Below, in pieces: positions 8,634 to 21,811 of a stretch of 64,000 nt of DNA. The translations under genes were made by a program, and so were the position numbers. Position 1 is the first letter of the stretch; each line of letters starts with the position of its first letter. The notes below the pieces were generated by a model. That model ran no database searches. It was not told the DNA's origin and saw only the letters and a list, made by a program, of their open reading frames with translations. The DNA comes from Bog-473 sp963800725 (GTDB lineage: Bacteria > Actinomycetota > Acidimicrobiia > Acidimicrobiales > RAAP-2), in the NCBI GenBank assembly GCA_963800725.1, contig CAWDCE010000008.1, forward strand, positions 62,001-126,000, written 5' to 3'.

Positions 8634-8690
8634 AGTTCAAGGCTCTCGTGCAAATGACACGACTGTAAGTACAAGCCGAAAGGAGGGCCG

Positions 8691-11600
8691 GTGTCGGAGC
8701 GGTCGTTTACGCATCTGCACACCCACACCGAGTTCTCCATGCTCGATGGGGCGGCCCGTATCGGGGCACTGGTGGCCGCCGCCGCAGCCGACGGCCAGCC
8801 TGCGCTGGGCATCACCGACCACGGCAACATGTACGGGGTCCTCGACTTCTACAAGGCGTGTCGCGACCAAGGCATCACGCCGATCATCGGCACCGAGGCC
8901 TACATGGCCGCCGAGTCGCGCCACGAGCGACCGGTGCGCCGGGGCAAGGTCGACGACACCGGCGGCGATGCCGAAGGCGGGCAGAAGCTCTACTACCACC
9001 TGACCTTGCTGTCCGAGACGGTCGAGGGCTACCGCAACCTATTGAAACTCTCATCGGCCGCCTACCTCGAGGGCTACTACTACAAGCCGCGGCTCGACTG
9101 GGAACTGCTCGAGCGCCACCACGAGGGGCTCATTGCCACGACCGGTTGCCTCGGTGGCGTCGTGCTCCAGGCCCTCTTGGCCGGGCAGTTCGACGAGGCC
9201 GAACGGCGCGCCGCGCGCCTGCAGGACATCTTCGGCAAAGAGCACCTCTTCGTCGAGCTCCAAGATCACGGAATCGCCGACCAGCACCGCACCAATCCCC
9301 AGCTGGTCGAGATCGCCAAACGAATCGGTGCCCCGCTGCTTGCGACCAACGACAGCCATTACACCCACCGCGAGGACGCGGTCGCGCACGACGCGCTGCT
9401 GTGCGTGCAGACCGGCGCGCTGCTCTCAGACACCAACCGTTTCCACTTCGAGGGCACCGAGCATTACCTCAAGTCTGCCCGCGAGATGCGCCACCTGTTC
9501 TCCGAGCTTCCAGAAGCCTGCGACAACACCTTGTTGATCGCCGAACGGGCCGACGTGCAGATCGAGTTGGGCAAGCCCAGCCTCCCTGAATTCCCGGTCC
9601 CGGATCACTTCGTGGGCGAGCGCTACGAGGACCGAGCCCTGGCCTATCTGCGTGACCTGACGATGCAAGGCGCACGCGAACGCTATGGAGATTCCTTGCC
9701 CGCCAACGTCGTCGAGCGCCTCGACTACGAGCTCGGGGTCATTGGCAACATGGGCTTCGCCGCGTACTTCTTGGTGGTGTGGGACCTGATCCGTTTCGCC
9801 CGCGACACCGGGATACGTGTCGGTCCGGGTCGCGGTTCGGCCGCCGGGTGTTGCGTGGCCTATTGCCTGCGCATCGTCGACCTCGATCCAATCCGCTACG
9901 ACCTCCTCTTCGAGCGGTTCTTGAACCCCGGCCGCCAGCAGATGCCCGACATCGACATGGACTTCGACGAGCGCTACCGCGCCGACGTCATGCGTTATGC
10001 CGCAGAGAAATACGGCAGCGACCGGGTGGCCCAGGTCGTGACTTTTTCGACCATCAAGGCCCGGGCCGCGGTGCGCGATGCGGCCCGGGTGCTCGGCAAG
10101 CCCTACATCGTCGGTGACCGCATCGCCAAAGCCATGCCCCCGCTCGTGATGGGGCGCGACACGCCACTGCACGCGTGTTTGACCAAGACGGACGGCTTCG
10201 AGGAGGGCTTCTCGGCCGCCGCAGAGTTGCGCACGATGCACGAGTCCGACCCCGACGCAAAAGAAGTCATCAACGTGGCGCTCGGTCTCGAGGGCCTGCG
10301 CCGCCAAGACGGCATCCACGCCGCCGCCGTGGTGATTTCGCGCGATCCGCTCACCGACTATCTCCCCATCCAGCGCAAGCCCGATGCCGGGGGAAAGCCC
10401 GAGGACGCGCCGATCGTCACCCAGTATGAAATGCACGGGGTCGAGGACCTCGGCCTGTTGAAGATGGACTTCTTGGGTCTGCGCAACCTCTCGATCATCG
10501 AGCGTTCTTTGGACCTCATTGAGGTTGCGACGGGGGAGCGGCCCGACATCGACAACGTGGCGCTCGACGACGAACCCACGCTCGAGATGTTGCGACGGGG
10601 CGATTCGGTCGGGGTCTTCCAGCTCGAAGGTGCACCAATGCGCGCCCTCATGCGTTCATTGGCCCCGACGTCGTTCGACGACGTGGCCGCACTCGTCGCC
10701 CTCTATCGACCGGGCCCGATGGCAGCCAACATGCACAACGACTACGCCGATCGCAAGAACGGCCGCAAACCCATCACCTACGCCCACCCCGACCTCGAGC
10801 CCATCCTGGCCGACACCCAGGGCCTCATGATCTACCAAGAGTCGGTGATGCGGGTCGCCCAGAAGTTCGCCGGATATTCGCTCGAGGAGGCCGACAACCT
10901 TCGCAAGGCATGTGGCAAGAAGATCCGTGCCCTCATCGCCACAGAGCGCATCAAGTTCGTATGCGGGTTGCGTCGAGCAGGGCTACGAAGAGGCGCTCGG
11001 GACCGCCCTCTTCGACATCATCGAACCCTTCGCCGACTACGCCTTCAACAAGTCGCACTCCTATGGCTACGGACTGGTCGCCTACCAAACGGCCTGGTTG
11101 AAGGCGCATTCCCGACCGAGTACATGGCCGCCTTGTTGACTTCGGTCAAGGACAACAAGGACAAGACCGCGGTGTATCTCGCCGAATGCCGTGAACGTGG
11201 GCATCTCGGTTCTCGTCCCCGACGTCAACCGTTCGGTGGCCGAGTTCGCGCCCGACCGCAGCGAAGGGAGCAGACGGTCAAGCGATTTTGTTCGGCATGG
11301 CGGCGGTGCGAAACGTCGGCGAGAGCCTGGTGGAGCGCATCGTGGCCGAGCGCAAGCGAACGGAGCATTCGTCGATATCTTCGACTTCTGCCAGCGGGTC
11401 GACCCGGTGGTCTTGAACAAGCGGACCATGGAGTCACTGGCCAAGAGCGGCGCGTTCGACGCCATGGGGCACTCGCGCCAAGGACTGTGCCTGGTCATGG
11501 AAGGGCGTGGTCGACCGCACCCTCGAGCGCCGTCGGGAGAAGGACCTCGGGATCACCTCGCTTTTCGCGGCTTTCGAAGAAGAACAAGTGGAGGACCCGG

Positions 11601-12267
11601 GCTGGGGGACGGCGAGGGTGGCGATCCCCGACACCGAGTTCGACAAGGCCCAGCGACTGGCGTTTGAAAAAGAGATGCTCGGGCTCTATGTCAGCGACCA
11701 CCCGCTCATGGGCTTCGAACAGGCGCTCTCGCGCCATACGGACTGCACCTTGTCGGACCTTCGCGAAGAGGAGCCGGCCCAGGAGCGCTCGCCGGTGCGC
11801 TCGGTCGGGGGAGTGGTGACCGATCTGCGCCGGACCTACACCAAAAAGGGCGACCTGATGGCCCGGTTCGTGCTCGAGGACCTCCAGGCGGCCATGGAGG
11901 TCTTCGTGTTCCCAAAGACCATGAGCGACTACGGGGCAATGATCGAGAACGATGCAATCTTGGTGGTGCGGGGTCGGCTCGACACGAGGGAGGACGAGCC
12001 CAAGATCGTCTGCATGGAGGTCAGCCGACCGCTGCTCGAGCGGGGCGAGGAGGACCTCCACATCTCCTTGCCCCTCGGGGTCTTGACCGATACCACGGTC
12101 TACCGGACTCAAAGAGGTGCTGAGCCGCCATCCAGGTCCGTCATCGGTCAAACTCCATGTGGGCGACAAGGTGCTGGCCCTCCCGGTCGAGTTCAACGTG
12201 GATTGCCGAAATGGGCTGGTCGGGAGAGCTCAAACGGCTTCTCGGGCAGAGCGCGGTGCTTACGTAA
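8691..12267 (+). CDS. dnaE: DNA polymerase III subunit alpha (about eight apparent frameshifts in the 3' third)
   Basis: The replicative polymerase catalytic subunit. The first 2.25 kb is intact: PHP domain (FTHLHTHTEFSMLDGA), then the catalytic core with GPGRGSAAGCCVAYCL and PDIDMDFDERYR, containing the active-site aspartates. From 10950 on, reading frame changes at about 10960, 11107, 11187, 11262, 11355, 11503, 12110 and 12222 are needed to keep homology: KSHSYGYGLVAYQTAWLKAH, PTEYMAALLTSVKDNKDKT, ILFGMAAVRNVGESLVERI, IFDFCQRVDPVVLNKRTMES, then the OB-fold region (LMARFVLEDLQAAMEVFVF). Corrected length is about 1190 residues, normal for DnaE. Start GTG 8691 follows AAAGGAGGG. dnaE is essential, so the breaks are probably assembly errors. 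Confidence 0.88.
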
Positions 12268-12373
12268 AACCCTGTTCACCGGCCTCTTTGGCGGCAGAAT
12301 GGGGGGCGACGAGGGCTGCGAGCGACCAGGGGCCGGTTGGGAATGGTCGGCAATCAACCACTAGAATCACTTC

Positions 12374-13044
12374 ATGCCGATCGTAGTGAGCACCAAAGAT
12401 TGCACTGCGCTCAGCGATGCTGAGCTGGTGGAAATGGCTGATCTGTGCGCCGATCGTTCCCCGGGTTATGACATCGGGTTCCTTTCAAAGGAGCGCGAGT
12501 CGTGGGTCCTGATCACGCACGCCCGGGAGGGAAACAAGCTTCGGGGTTATTCGTTCTGCACCTTGGAGCGCATCGGGGGCACCCCATCGTTGCTGGTAGG
12601 GCTGGCTTCGGTCGATCGAACCTCGCGGGCCGAGGCAGCACTCAAGGCCATCATGGCGGACCAGTATCGCCGGGCGCTGCTGGCGTTCCCCGACGAAGAC
12701 GTCCTGCTCGGGACCCGTCTCTTGTCCCTGAGGGCTTTCGGGCGTTCTCGGGACTCCAAGATGTCGTGCCCTTCCCCGAGCACAAGTCCTCTGGTGAAGA
12801 GCGGGCCTGGGCCCGTCGGCTCTCCAAGCGCTTCGGTTGCGAAAGCCGCCTCGATGATCGGACCTTCGTGCTCAAGGGCGACGGCTCGGTCGCGGGGGGC
12901 CTGGATTTCTACGCCGCCAAGGTCAAGCTGCCCGAGGGTGTCGATCAGCACTTCAATGACTTCAACCCCGACAAGGGTGACCGCCTGGTGGCGTTTGGTT
13001 GGGCCATGGCCGAAGACCTCGCTGCCGGCAAACTCGGTCGCTGA
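12374..13044 (+). CDS. Unknown protein (one apparent frameshift)
   Basis: I do not recognise this family with confidence. Corrected length is 223 residues. The first half (MPIVVSTKDCTALSDAELVE; LVGLASVDRTSRAEAALKAI) has an alternation of strands and helices that could suit an acyltransferase-like fold, but no acetyl-CoA motif is clear. The second half (SGLQDVVPFPEHKSSGEERA; FYAAKVKLPEGVDQHFND) lies in another frame; about one base is missing near 12725. Both halves have the codon bias of the neighbouring genes and flow into one another, so one gene is likely. It follows dnaE by 106 bases. Confidence 0.6.
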
Positions 13045-13610
13045 TTCTTCGCAAGAGTTCTCGCAGCGCTTTGGTCTCACACGTCGAGGTGTCTCGACGC
13101 CAGAGGCATTCAGGGGTTGGAGTGGTTTCGGCCCGCCGGTAGCCACTGCGATTGTGTCAAACCAATCGTTTCATCGCCCACAGTGACACCGATGGCGCTG
13201 CAATTTGGGGTGACCTGGCAACGTATCGCGGCTCCTCCCGCGGCACGGTGCACACCGGAGTCGGGGCTCGGGTTCACATGATCGAGACTGCGTAGGCCGC
13301 CGCGACGTCGCTCGGGCGGTGTCACGTGCCGTGGTGGCGCGTCTTTGAGTATCGAGGACGCACGCAGCCCTCGCCGCCGGTGAGATGCACCCAACCGTTC
13401 GTTGCGCACATCGAGACAATGGTCCCCGCAGAAGCGGTCGACTTTTCGTTGTTTTGCCTGGGCTGACCGGTCGAATTTGCCACGCGGCCACCCAACGGTG
13501 CTCGAAGAAGTGAAGGTCCCACTTTTTGGCGCTTCTTGAGCGGTAAGACTCGGGCGCTTGTTGCGTCTCCTCTAGTTGTTCTCGTCAAGGCCGCAAGAGG
13601 GAGACCGAAG
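13045..13610. other. Non-coding or decayed interval
   Basis: About 570 bases without a convincing gene. GC at third positions is lower and less regular than in neighbours. On the plus strand a 45-codon open stretch from about 13151 to 13288 could encode NRFIAHSDTDGAAIWGDLAT and more, ending at a TAG; it lacks an ATG/GTG start and a ribosome site, and may be a remnant of a secreted-protein gene. No tRNA-like fold, terminator with a strong stem, or direct repeat stood out. Confidence 0.4.
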
Positions 13611-13683
13611 ATGACCGACGGAATATCACCGGTCGCGAACCTGGCGCGTCCGCTGTTTTGGGATCACGAGGGTCACCGCTGTA

Positions 13684-16600
13684 GTGATGTGCGTCGTCGC
13701 CGTGGGGGTCCTGCCCTCTTTGGACACGCACGTGGCTGCAGGAGCGTCGGTGACTCTGCAAGCGGCTCCGGTTTCCCCCGCTGTTGACGCAAAAGTGACG
13801 ATTTCTTTCGGTGGATTCTCCGCCATCCCGGTGACCGTGGTCGCACAGGGTATTGCGGTGTACAACGGCCCGATCGTGAATCGCCAAAGTCAGACGCCCT
13901 TTGTCGGCGATACGTTGCAGACCCCGGCACCGGGGAACGTGAACTTCGTGGCCAATGTCAAACAAGTCTTGAAAGTGATCGGTAATGGAGTCGGAAGCGT
14001 CGGCGGGGCACAGAGCACCGGGCAAGCGCTACTGAATTTCATTGCCAACGCACATCCGTTGCCGAACGCTCAGGGTGGTTGGGGCACGACGTCGGGACCT
14101 GGCACGAATGTCTTTGCCGAGGGGGGAACCAAGAATCCTTCGGGTATCAATCTGGTCATTGGTATGAACGACGCCAGCATGAGCGCAGAGTCCTACAACA
14201 CGGTGGGACTCAGCCCGGACGCGGCGCAGAATGGCCAGGGGACCGTATCGCTCATTTCGGTGCCGCCGAATCTTCCCGCCGTGTCGAGACCGGGCGGGCA
14301 GGGAACCAATTCCGGTCGTTGTGTCGCCACCGAACGTGAACATGGCTCACGAGTTGGTTCACGTTGTCCACAATCTGTCCGGAGGGCGAAGCCCCGGGCA
14401 GTTGTCCTACTACACACTCGGACCGGGGGCCGTTCCGACGGCATTGACCAATCCACTAGAAGAAGTCCTCACCGTTGGGGGGCCGGTATTGACTGGGCAG
14501 GCGAACGGTGAACGCAACGCCAATGGTGCCTTTACGGTGATGCCCAATCAGGCCATGATCAGGGCGGCCGCTGTGGCATCGAAGTTGCAGCAGACGTTCG
14601 GACCAGCGTCCAGCGACGACGGGCCGGGGCAGAGCCCGCGCTCGATCGCGGCGCTTCGGACCAGTGTGGCGAGGCTGAGCGAGAACTCCTATAACGCTGA
14701 CGTGGGATTGCTGCAACGGCCCTACTACGGTTCATTGCCGACCGATAGCCAGACCCGCACGACATATCAGATGGTGAACTTCACCACCGCGCTGAGGTTG
14801 TTCAGCCAGCAGGATCAGACAAGTCCCTCAACGTCGTCATATCTGGTCCAGCCGGGCACAGCGGTCACTACCAGCGCATCGTGGTCGGGTGATCTCTGTG
14901 ATTCGGGGTTCTCGTCGGACTTGTGCGTTGGCTCGGGATCCCCCGGCACCCCGACGCCGGCTGCGTTGCAGGCGCTCGGGGACTATCAGGCCATGGTGAC
15001 TGCGGGGAATCAACCTTCGTGCGCGACCCTCGGCGGGTATGTGTCCGCTGACGGTGTGGGCGGAGCGGCCACCACCGCCCTCAGCGCGGCGGCGGCCGGC
15101 TGGAACGCCACAGGTATTCCCATTTCGTGGTCCACCTCGGCGGCGTATTCGGGGCAGTCGGCCGACGTCACCGTGTCGGCATCGTCGAGCCAAAGTGCCC
15201 TGTTCTCGGTGTCGATGCCGTGTGGGGGCGCTGAGTCGATCACCTTGGGGAGCGGGTTCGCGTCGCAATCGGCCTCGGTGCAAGAACTGGTGCTGCATCA
15301 GGCGCTCGGTGCACTCATGGGGCTGAGCGACACCCCGGTCAACGTGAACGCCTCGATCATGGACGCGCGCTCGGCCTCATTCCTCGGGGCACAGCTGACC
15401 ACCTCGGCCAAACCGCGGACCTGGGACGTGGCCCAGGTGTGGGCCAACTACGCACCGTCGTCGATCCAAGGGTTCGTCCCCAATTCCTATGTGGCGCAAA
15501 GTAACGGTGCAGTGCTCAAGCTCGAGCCGGGCTATTCGAGCGTCGGGGGACCGCTGACCTTTGGTGCGGTGGCCGGTGACGGCTCGACCGGCGGCATCGA
15601 CGGGGTCGGGGGATGGAGTTTTGTGCCTCTGGCCTCCGCTACGGGCTGGAACGGGGGCACGACGTCGCAGTGGGGACAAGTCGTAAACTCGGCGACGGGA
15701 TTGTGCCTGGCGGCGAGTAGCTACCTCTCGTTGTCCAACTGCGCCACTGGGGGCCATTACTTCGGTTCGGGCTTCACCCCTCGAGGCACGACCTGGGATG
15801 TCTATCCGACCACCGGCGGCGCCAAACTCAAGAACAAGTCCACCGGGTTGTGCCTGTCGGCGACGGCGAGTGCCAGCGCGAGCACGTTCGACTGCGGCTC
15901 AGTCGCCCCATTGACCATCGGGACGAGCGCGCCCACCCCGAGCGGTGACGTGTCGGGGTCCGGGATCGTCCACGACGAGACCAAGCGAGCCCTCCAAGAC
16001 CCCGGCTTCTCCTTGATCGGCCAAGGCTCGGGCCGCTGCTTGAACGTGTCGGGGAGCCCGAGCACGGTGACGTCGTCCACCAGCGCCAGCCCGACCGAGA
16101 TCCGTGATTGCGCAGCGAATGCGTCACAACTGTGGAATTTCAATCAGACGTCACAGACCATCACGGTCTTCGACCCCCCCGACGCCATGAACGTCGAAGC
16201 CGGCACCGAAGCCGCCGGCCTGTGTTTGAGCGTGCCCACGGCTGCGTCCAGTGGATCGGCGGTCACGGTGGAGCACTGCACCAGCGGTGGGGCCGGCCAG
16301 CAGTGGACGATGGCCGGCAACGGCAATGTCATCAATCAGGCCTCCGGATTGTGTTTGAGCGTGCAGAACGCCTCGGGTGACAACGGGGCGACGGTCATCG
16401 TGTGGTCGTGCAACACCGGGGGCAACGAGCTCTGGTCCTATGGTGCGGGGCTGGCCGGTGGGACCTCGACGCTCTATGCGAACTTCGGCTCGTCTCGGGC
16501 CTTGACCTTGGCCGCGGGCGCGGTCGTGCTCGGCGCGGTGTCGTCGGGCACCACGGCGGGCGGTGACGGGTGGGCCTGGGTCCCCGACGTCGCGGCGGGC

Positions 16601-17862
16601 GGGTTCGGGACCACCGGCCTGCTCGAAGATGTCGACAACGGGCAATGCCTCGCCCGGGTGCGCGTCGGCGACCCGCGCCTGCAGTTGGGCACGCAGCTGA
16701 CCACCGCCCCGTGTGTGCTCGGGTCCACCCTGCAAGATTGGATCGAGAACCGCAATGCCAACGGCACCACGGTTTTCAGTTCGCCAACACCCTGGGCCTC
16801 GTGCTGGCCGGCGCCACGCCCAGTTGCCTCGATGTGCAGGGCAACAACGACACCGCGGGGGCCACCGTCTTCCTCTACACCTGTCACGCCTCGTATTCGA
16901 ATCAACAGTGGAACCTCGTCCCGCTGCAGGGTCCACTGTCGGATGCCGCCGATGCATTCCCCGCCGGGGGCACGGGTCAGGACTGGGACACCACGGGAGT
17001 CAACTGGGCCGAAGGGGGCACCGCCACCCAGTCGTCGACCTGGGGTGACGGCCAGACCAGCCACGCCGACTTGGCCCTCGACGGCGACATCTCGGGCAAT
17101 GACTCCCAGAGCGACATCGCGGCGACCAATGCGCAGCAGTATCCGTGGTGGCAAGACGACATGGGGGACAGCTACCAGATCAGTGCGGTCAATATCTACA
17201 ACCGCACGGACTGTTGCACGAGTACCACCTCGAACTACTACGTCTTTACGTCCAACACGCCCTTCGATATGTCGCTGACCCCGGCGCAACAGAGCACCAC
17301 TGCGGGGGTGACGTCGACCTATGAGCCGGGTGCGGCGGCAACACCGAGCGTCGTCGTCCTCCCCGCCGGAACCACGGCGCGCTACCTCATGATCCAAGGG
17401 GCGGGCACCAGCGCCTTGTTCCTCGACCAGGTCACCACTTCGAGTGACACCTACACGCACCTCGTCGATCCGAGCGGGCAGTGTCTCAGCGCCCAAGGCT
17501 CCTCGGGCAAAAATATGGTCGAGCAAGCACCGTGCGACCCCACGTCCGACGGCCAGACGTGGGCCTTGAATCCAGCCACCTCGTCACTGTCGGTGTGGGT
17601 GGGCGGCGTCCTCGACTGCGCCACCGTCGAGACGTCGATCAACTGGTATCAAGGGATCTACACCCGACCCTGTCGCGGCGCCGCGTCCCAGCAGTGGTTG
17701 TATGACTCGGGCACCGCGATCTTGTCGAGCGCGGCCAACGCCCAAGTGGTCATTGGCTATATCTATCCGCTCAACGGCGACCCACCGGTGCTTGGGACCT
17801 ATTCATCGGGGCAACCGCTCAACAGTGGCCACGGAGGTCCCACACCGTTCGTGTTCGGCTAG
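13684..17862 (+). CDS. Giant secreted protein: M91-like protease motif, degenerate metzincin-like segment, ricin-type lectin repeats, discoidin domain (apparent frameshifts)
   Basis: Corrected length is about 1390 residues. A hydrophobic N-terminal segment (VVMCVVAVGVLPSL) looks like an export signal; basic residues lie upstream in the same or another frame, so the true start may be ATG 13611 with an extra base near 13665. At 14348-14362 the motif HELVH, followed by NPLEEVLTVGG at 14450-14482, resembles M91 (NleD-like) zinc peptidases, where EE follows HExxH. At 15076-15370 a metzincin-like segment has lost its ligands (LHQALGALMGLSD, then SIMDA). Between 15480 and 16910 several ricin B-type repeats show GLCL and QQW motifs. 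A discoidin (F5/8 C) domain spans about 16978-17430, then more lectin repeats to the end. Frames change near 14320 and 16785. Target is unknown. Confidence 0.75.
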
Positions 17863-17960
17863 CGCGCGTGGCCCGTGGGCTCGGGGTTGACCCACCGAGC
17901 GATTGGCGCGGACCCGACACGATGGCACCGAAGCACCGGGCGCGCGCGAGTGCGCCTCAG

Positions 17961-17992
17961 GCCGCGAGCTCGGCTTCGGCTCGTTTCGCGGC
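17961..17992. terminator. Hairpin between convergent genes
   Basis: The sequence GCCGCGA ... TCGCGGC forms a 7-bp perfect stem around an 18-base interior that can itself pair GAGC with GCTC. It sits in the 216-base space between two convergent genes, where a two-way terminator is expected. There is no T tract, so the call is weak. Confidence 0.3.
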
Positions 17993-18078
17993 CCAATCGC
18001 GCGCACCATTGGACCGAACTCGGGCGCGACCATCGCGTCGGCGATTTCGCGTGCTTCGCAACCTGCGCCAGGGGATGT

Positions 18079-18885
18079 TCAGCCTCGCGGCAGCACCGCT
18101 GAGCACACCTTGTAGCAATGGCCGTCGCGGGGTTGGCTGACCGTCACCAAGAGGTATTGCGGCTCGAACCCGAGCGCCGCGGCCAGGCTCTTGCCACTGA
18201 GGCGCTCCCGACGCGCTGCGTCGAGCGCCCGGGCGGCGTGACGATCTTCAACCGGGAGCCACACGTCGTCGCGGTCCCACCCAAAACGCACCCAAGTCGT
18301 CCCGTCCCCGCCACGGCGGATGAGCTGTGGGCTCCGGGTCGGTTCGATGAGGGCGACAGAGGGGCGGAACCCCCTGAACTCCCAATACGGGGCCGAAGGT
18401 CCGGGAAAACCGAGCAAGGGCCCCTCGGGGCTCGCCACCATGCCACGCAGGAGTTTGCGGACCCGCCGGCCCCGCAATGTGCCGACGTGGCGGGGGAGTC
18501 CCGCCGCTGTCGTTGCCTCTGGTTGTGCCAGGTCATCGCGTTCGGGATCGTCGGCCAAGGTGACCTCGACGACGTCGAAGACGGTGATGTCGGGTTCGTG
18601 ATTCTCCGGCCACGGCACCCGGACCCGCATGATGGTGCCAGTCGCCAGATCGACCACGGTCGTATCCTCGACGGTCGAGGCCAGCACCAAGAGATGGAGG
18701 GTCGATCCGCCACTTGTCGGGATCCGCTCCTGTCGCCGATGGGCCCGACGCAAGAACTGTTTGGGGTCGGTGCCGTTGTTGGTGTCTTGGCTCGACCGGT
18801 CCCCCTCCGCCACCGCTTCGAGCGCCGAGTCGGCGGCCCCTTCGGTTGCGTCGACGCCCTCGTTGGCTTGGGTGTCGGTGTCCAT
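18079..18885 (-). CDS. Unknown protein
   Basis: The family is not recognised. The protein has 268 residues: an acidic N-terminal 45 (EGVDATEGAADSALEAVAEG), a basic patch (FLRRAHRRQER), and then what looks like a beta-rich domain (STLHLLVLASTVEDTTVVDL, GTIMRVRVPW, FDVVEVTLAD), and a C-terminal part with WEFRGFRPSVALIEPT and TWVRFGWDRDDVWLPVED. No signal peptide or membrane segment is seen. ATG 18885 has AAGGAAG seven bases upstream; an in-frame ATG at 18900 is possible. It begins 12 bases after the end of the YyaL-like gene on the same strand, so the two are probably co-transcribed. Confidence 0.7.
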   Translation of the reverse strand: MDTDTQANEGVDATEGAADSALEAVAEGDRSSQDTNNGTDPKQFLRRAHRRQERIPTSGGSTLHLLVLASTVEDTTVVDLATGTIMRVRVPWPENHEPDITVFDVVEVTLADDPERDDLAQPEATTAAGLPRHVGTLRGRRVRKLLRGMVASPEGPLLGFPGPSAPYWEFRGFRPSVALIEPTRSPQLIRRGGDGTTWVRFGWDRDDVWLPVEDRHAARALDAARRERLSGKSLAAALGFEPQYLLVTVSQPRDGHCYKVCSAVLPRG

Positions 18886-18896
18886 CGCTTCTTCCT

Positions 18897-20922
<2,026 letters not shown>

Positions 20923-20975
20923 AACCCATGATGCTATGGCCCACTTTGGGGGTGCCCGCGTGCAAGGCTCGAAAT

Positions 20976-21749
20976 ATGGAACTCGAGCTGGGCCACCAAG
21001 ACCGCCCTCATCACCGGGGCCAGTCGTGGAATCGGGCTCGCCATCGCCAGCCGATTCCTCGAGGCCGGTGCCAATGTGATGATCTCTTCGCGCACTGCCG
21101 AGGACCTCGCCGATGCCGCCAGCACGCTGGCGGGCCAATTGACGGCGGCACGCAACGGGTGGCGTGGAGGGCCGCCCACGTAGCCGACGGCGACCAGGCC
21201 AAGGCGTGCGTGGCCGAGACGATCGAGCGGTTCGGCGCTTTGGACATCCTCGTCAACAACGCTGGCACCAATCCCTATTTCGGGCCGATGATCGACATCG
21301 ATCTCGCTCGGGCGCAAAAGACATTCGAGGTGAATCAGCTGGCGGTGTTGATGTGGTCGTCCTACGCCGTCAAGGCCGGGCTGGCCGGTTCGATCATCAA
21401 TGTCGCCTCCATCGGCGGTCTGGGCGTCGAGCCAGGCATTGGCTGGTACAACGTGACCAAGGCGGCCGTGCTCCACATCACCCGCCAACTGGCCTACGAG
21501 CTTGCCCCCGACATCCGGGTCAACGCGCTCGCGCCCGGGTTGGTCAAGACCAAGTTGGCCCGGGCTCTTTGGGAGGGATCGGGTGAGGAGCGGATATCGG
21601 CCCACATCCCGCTGCGGCGCCTCGGTCTGCCCGACGACGTCGCCACCTCGGCGCTCTTCTTGGCATCTGACGCGGCCTCGTGGATCACCGGCCAGACCCT
21701 GGTCGTCGACGGTGGCAGCACGAGCCAACCGAGCGGAGGCGTCGGCTGA
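20976..21749 (+). CDS. SDR family oxidoreductase (two apparent frameshifts)
   Basis: A classical short-chain dehydrogenase/reductase of 257 residues after correction. The cofactor motif TGASRGIGLAIASRFLEAGA is in one frame; NNAGTNPYFG, SIINVASIGGLG, the YNVTK catalytic motif (Y and K, YxxxK), the PGLVKTKL segment and the C-terminal SWITGQTLVVDGGSTSQP are in another. Frame changes lie near 20992 (extra base) and 21150 (missing base). The motif TGxxxGIG and the N-terminal SSRTAEDL suggest NADP(H) use (R after the second strand), which is inference. Substrate is unknown. Confidence 0.85.
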   Translation: MELELGHQDRPHHRGQSWNRARHRQPIPRGRCQCDDLFAHCRGPRRCRQHAGGPIDGGTQRVAWRAAHVADGDQAKACVAETIERFGALDILVNNAGTNPYFGPMIDIDLARAQKTFEVNQLAVLMWSSYAVKAGLAGSIINVASIGGLGVEPGIGWYNVTKAAVLHITRQLAYELAPDIRVNALAPGLVKTKLARALWEGSGEERISAHIPLRRLGLPDDVATSALFLASDAASWITGQTLVVDGGSTSQPSGGVG

Positions 21750-21811
21750 GGATTCCCGGGGGTCACCGGGAGTGTCACGACGGGGCCTTAGGGTGAGGGC
21801 GTGAAGCGACC

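Noticed and set aside
8691..12267. Programmed frameshifting in dnaE, menD, tyrS and others
   Set aside because: Shifts go in both directions, lack slippery sites with following structures and are scattered; sequencing error explains them better.
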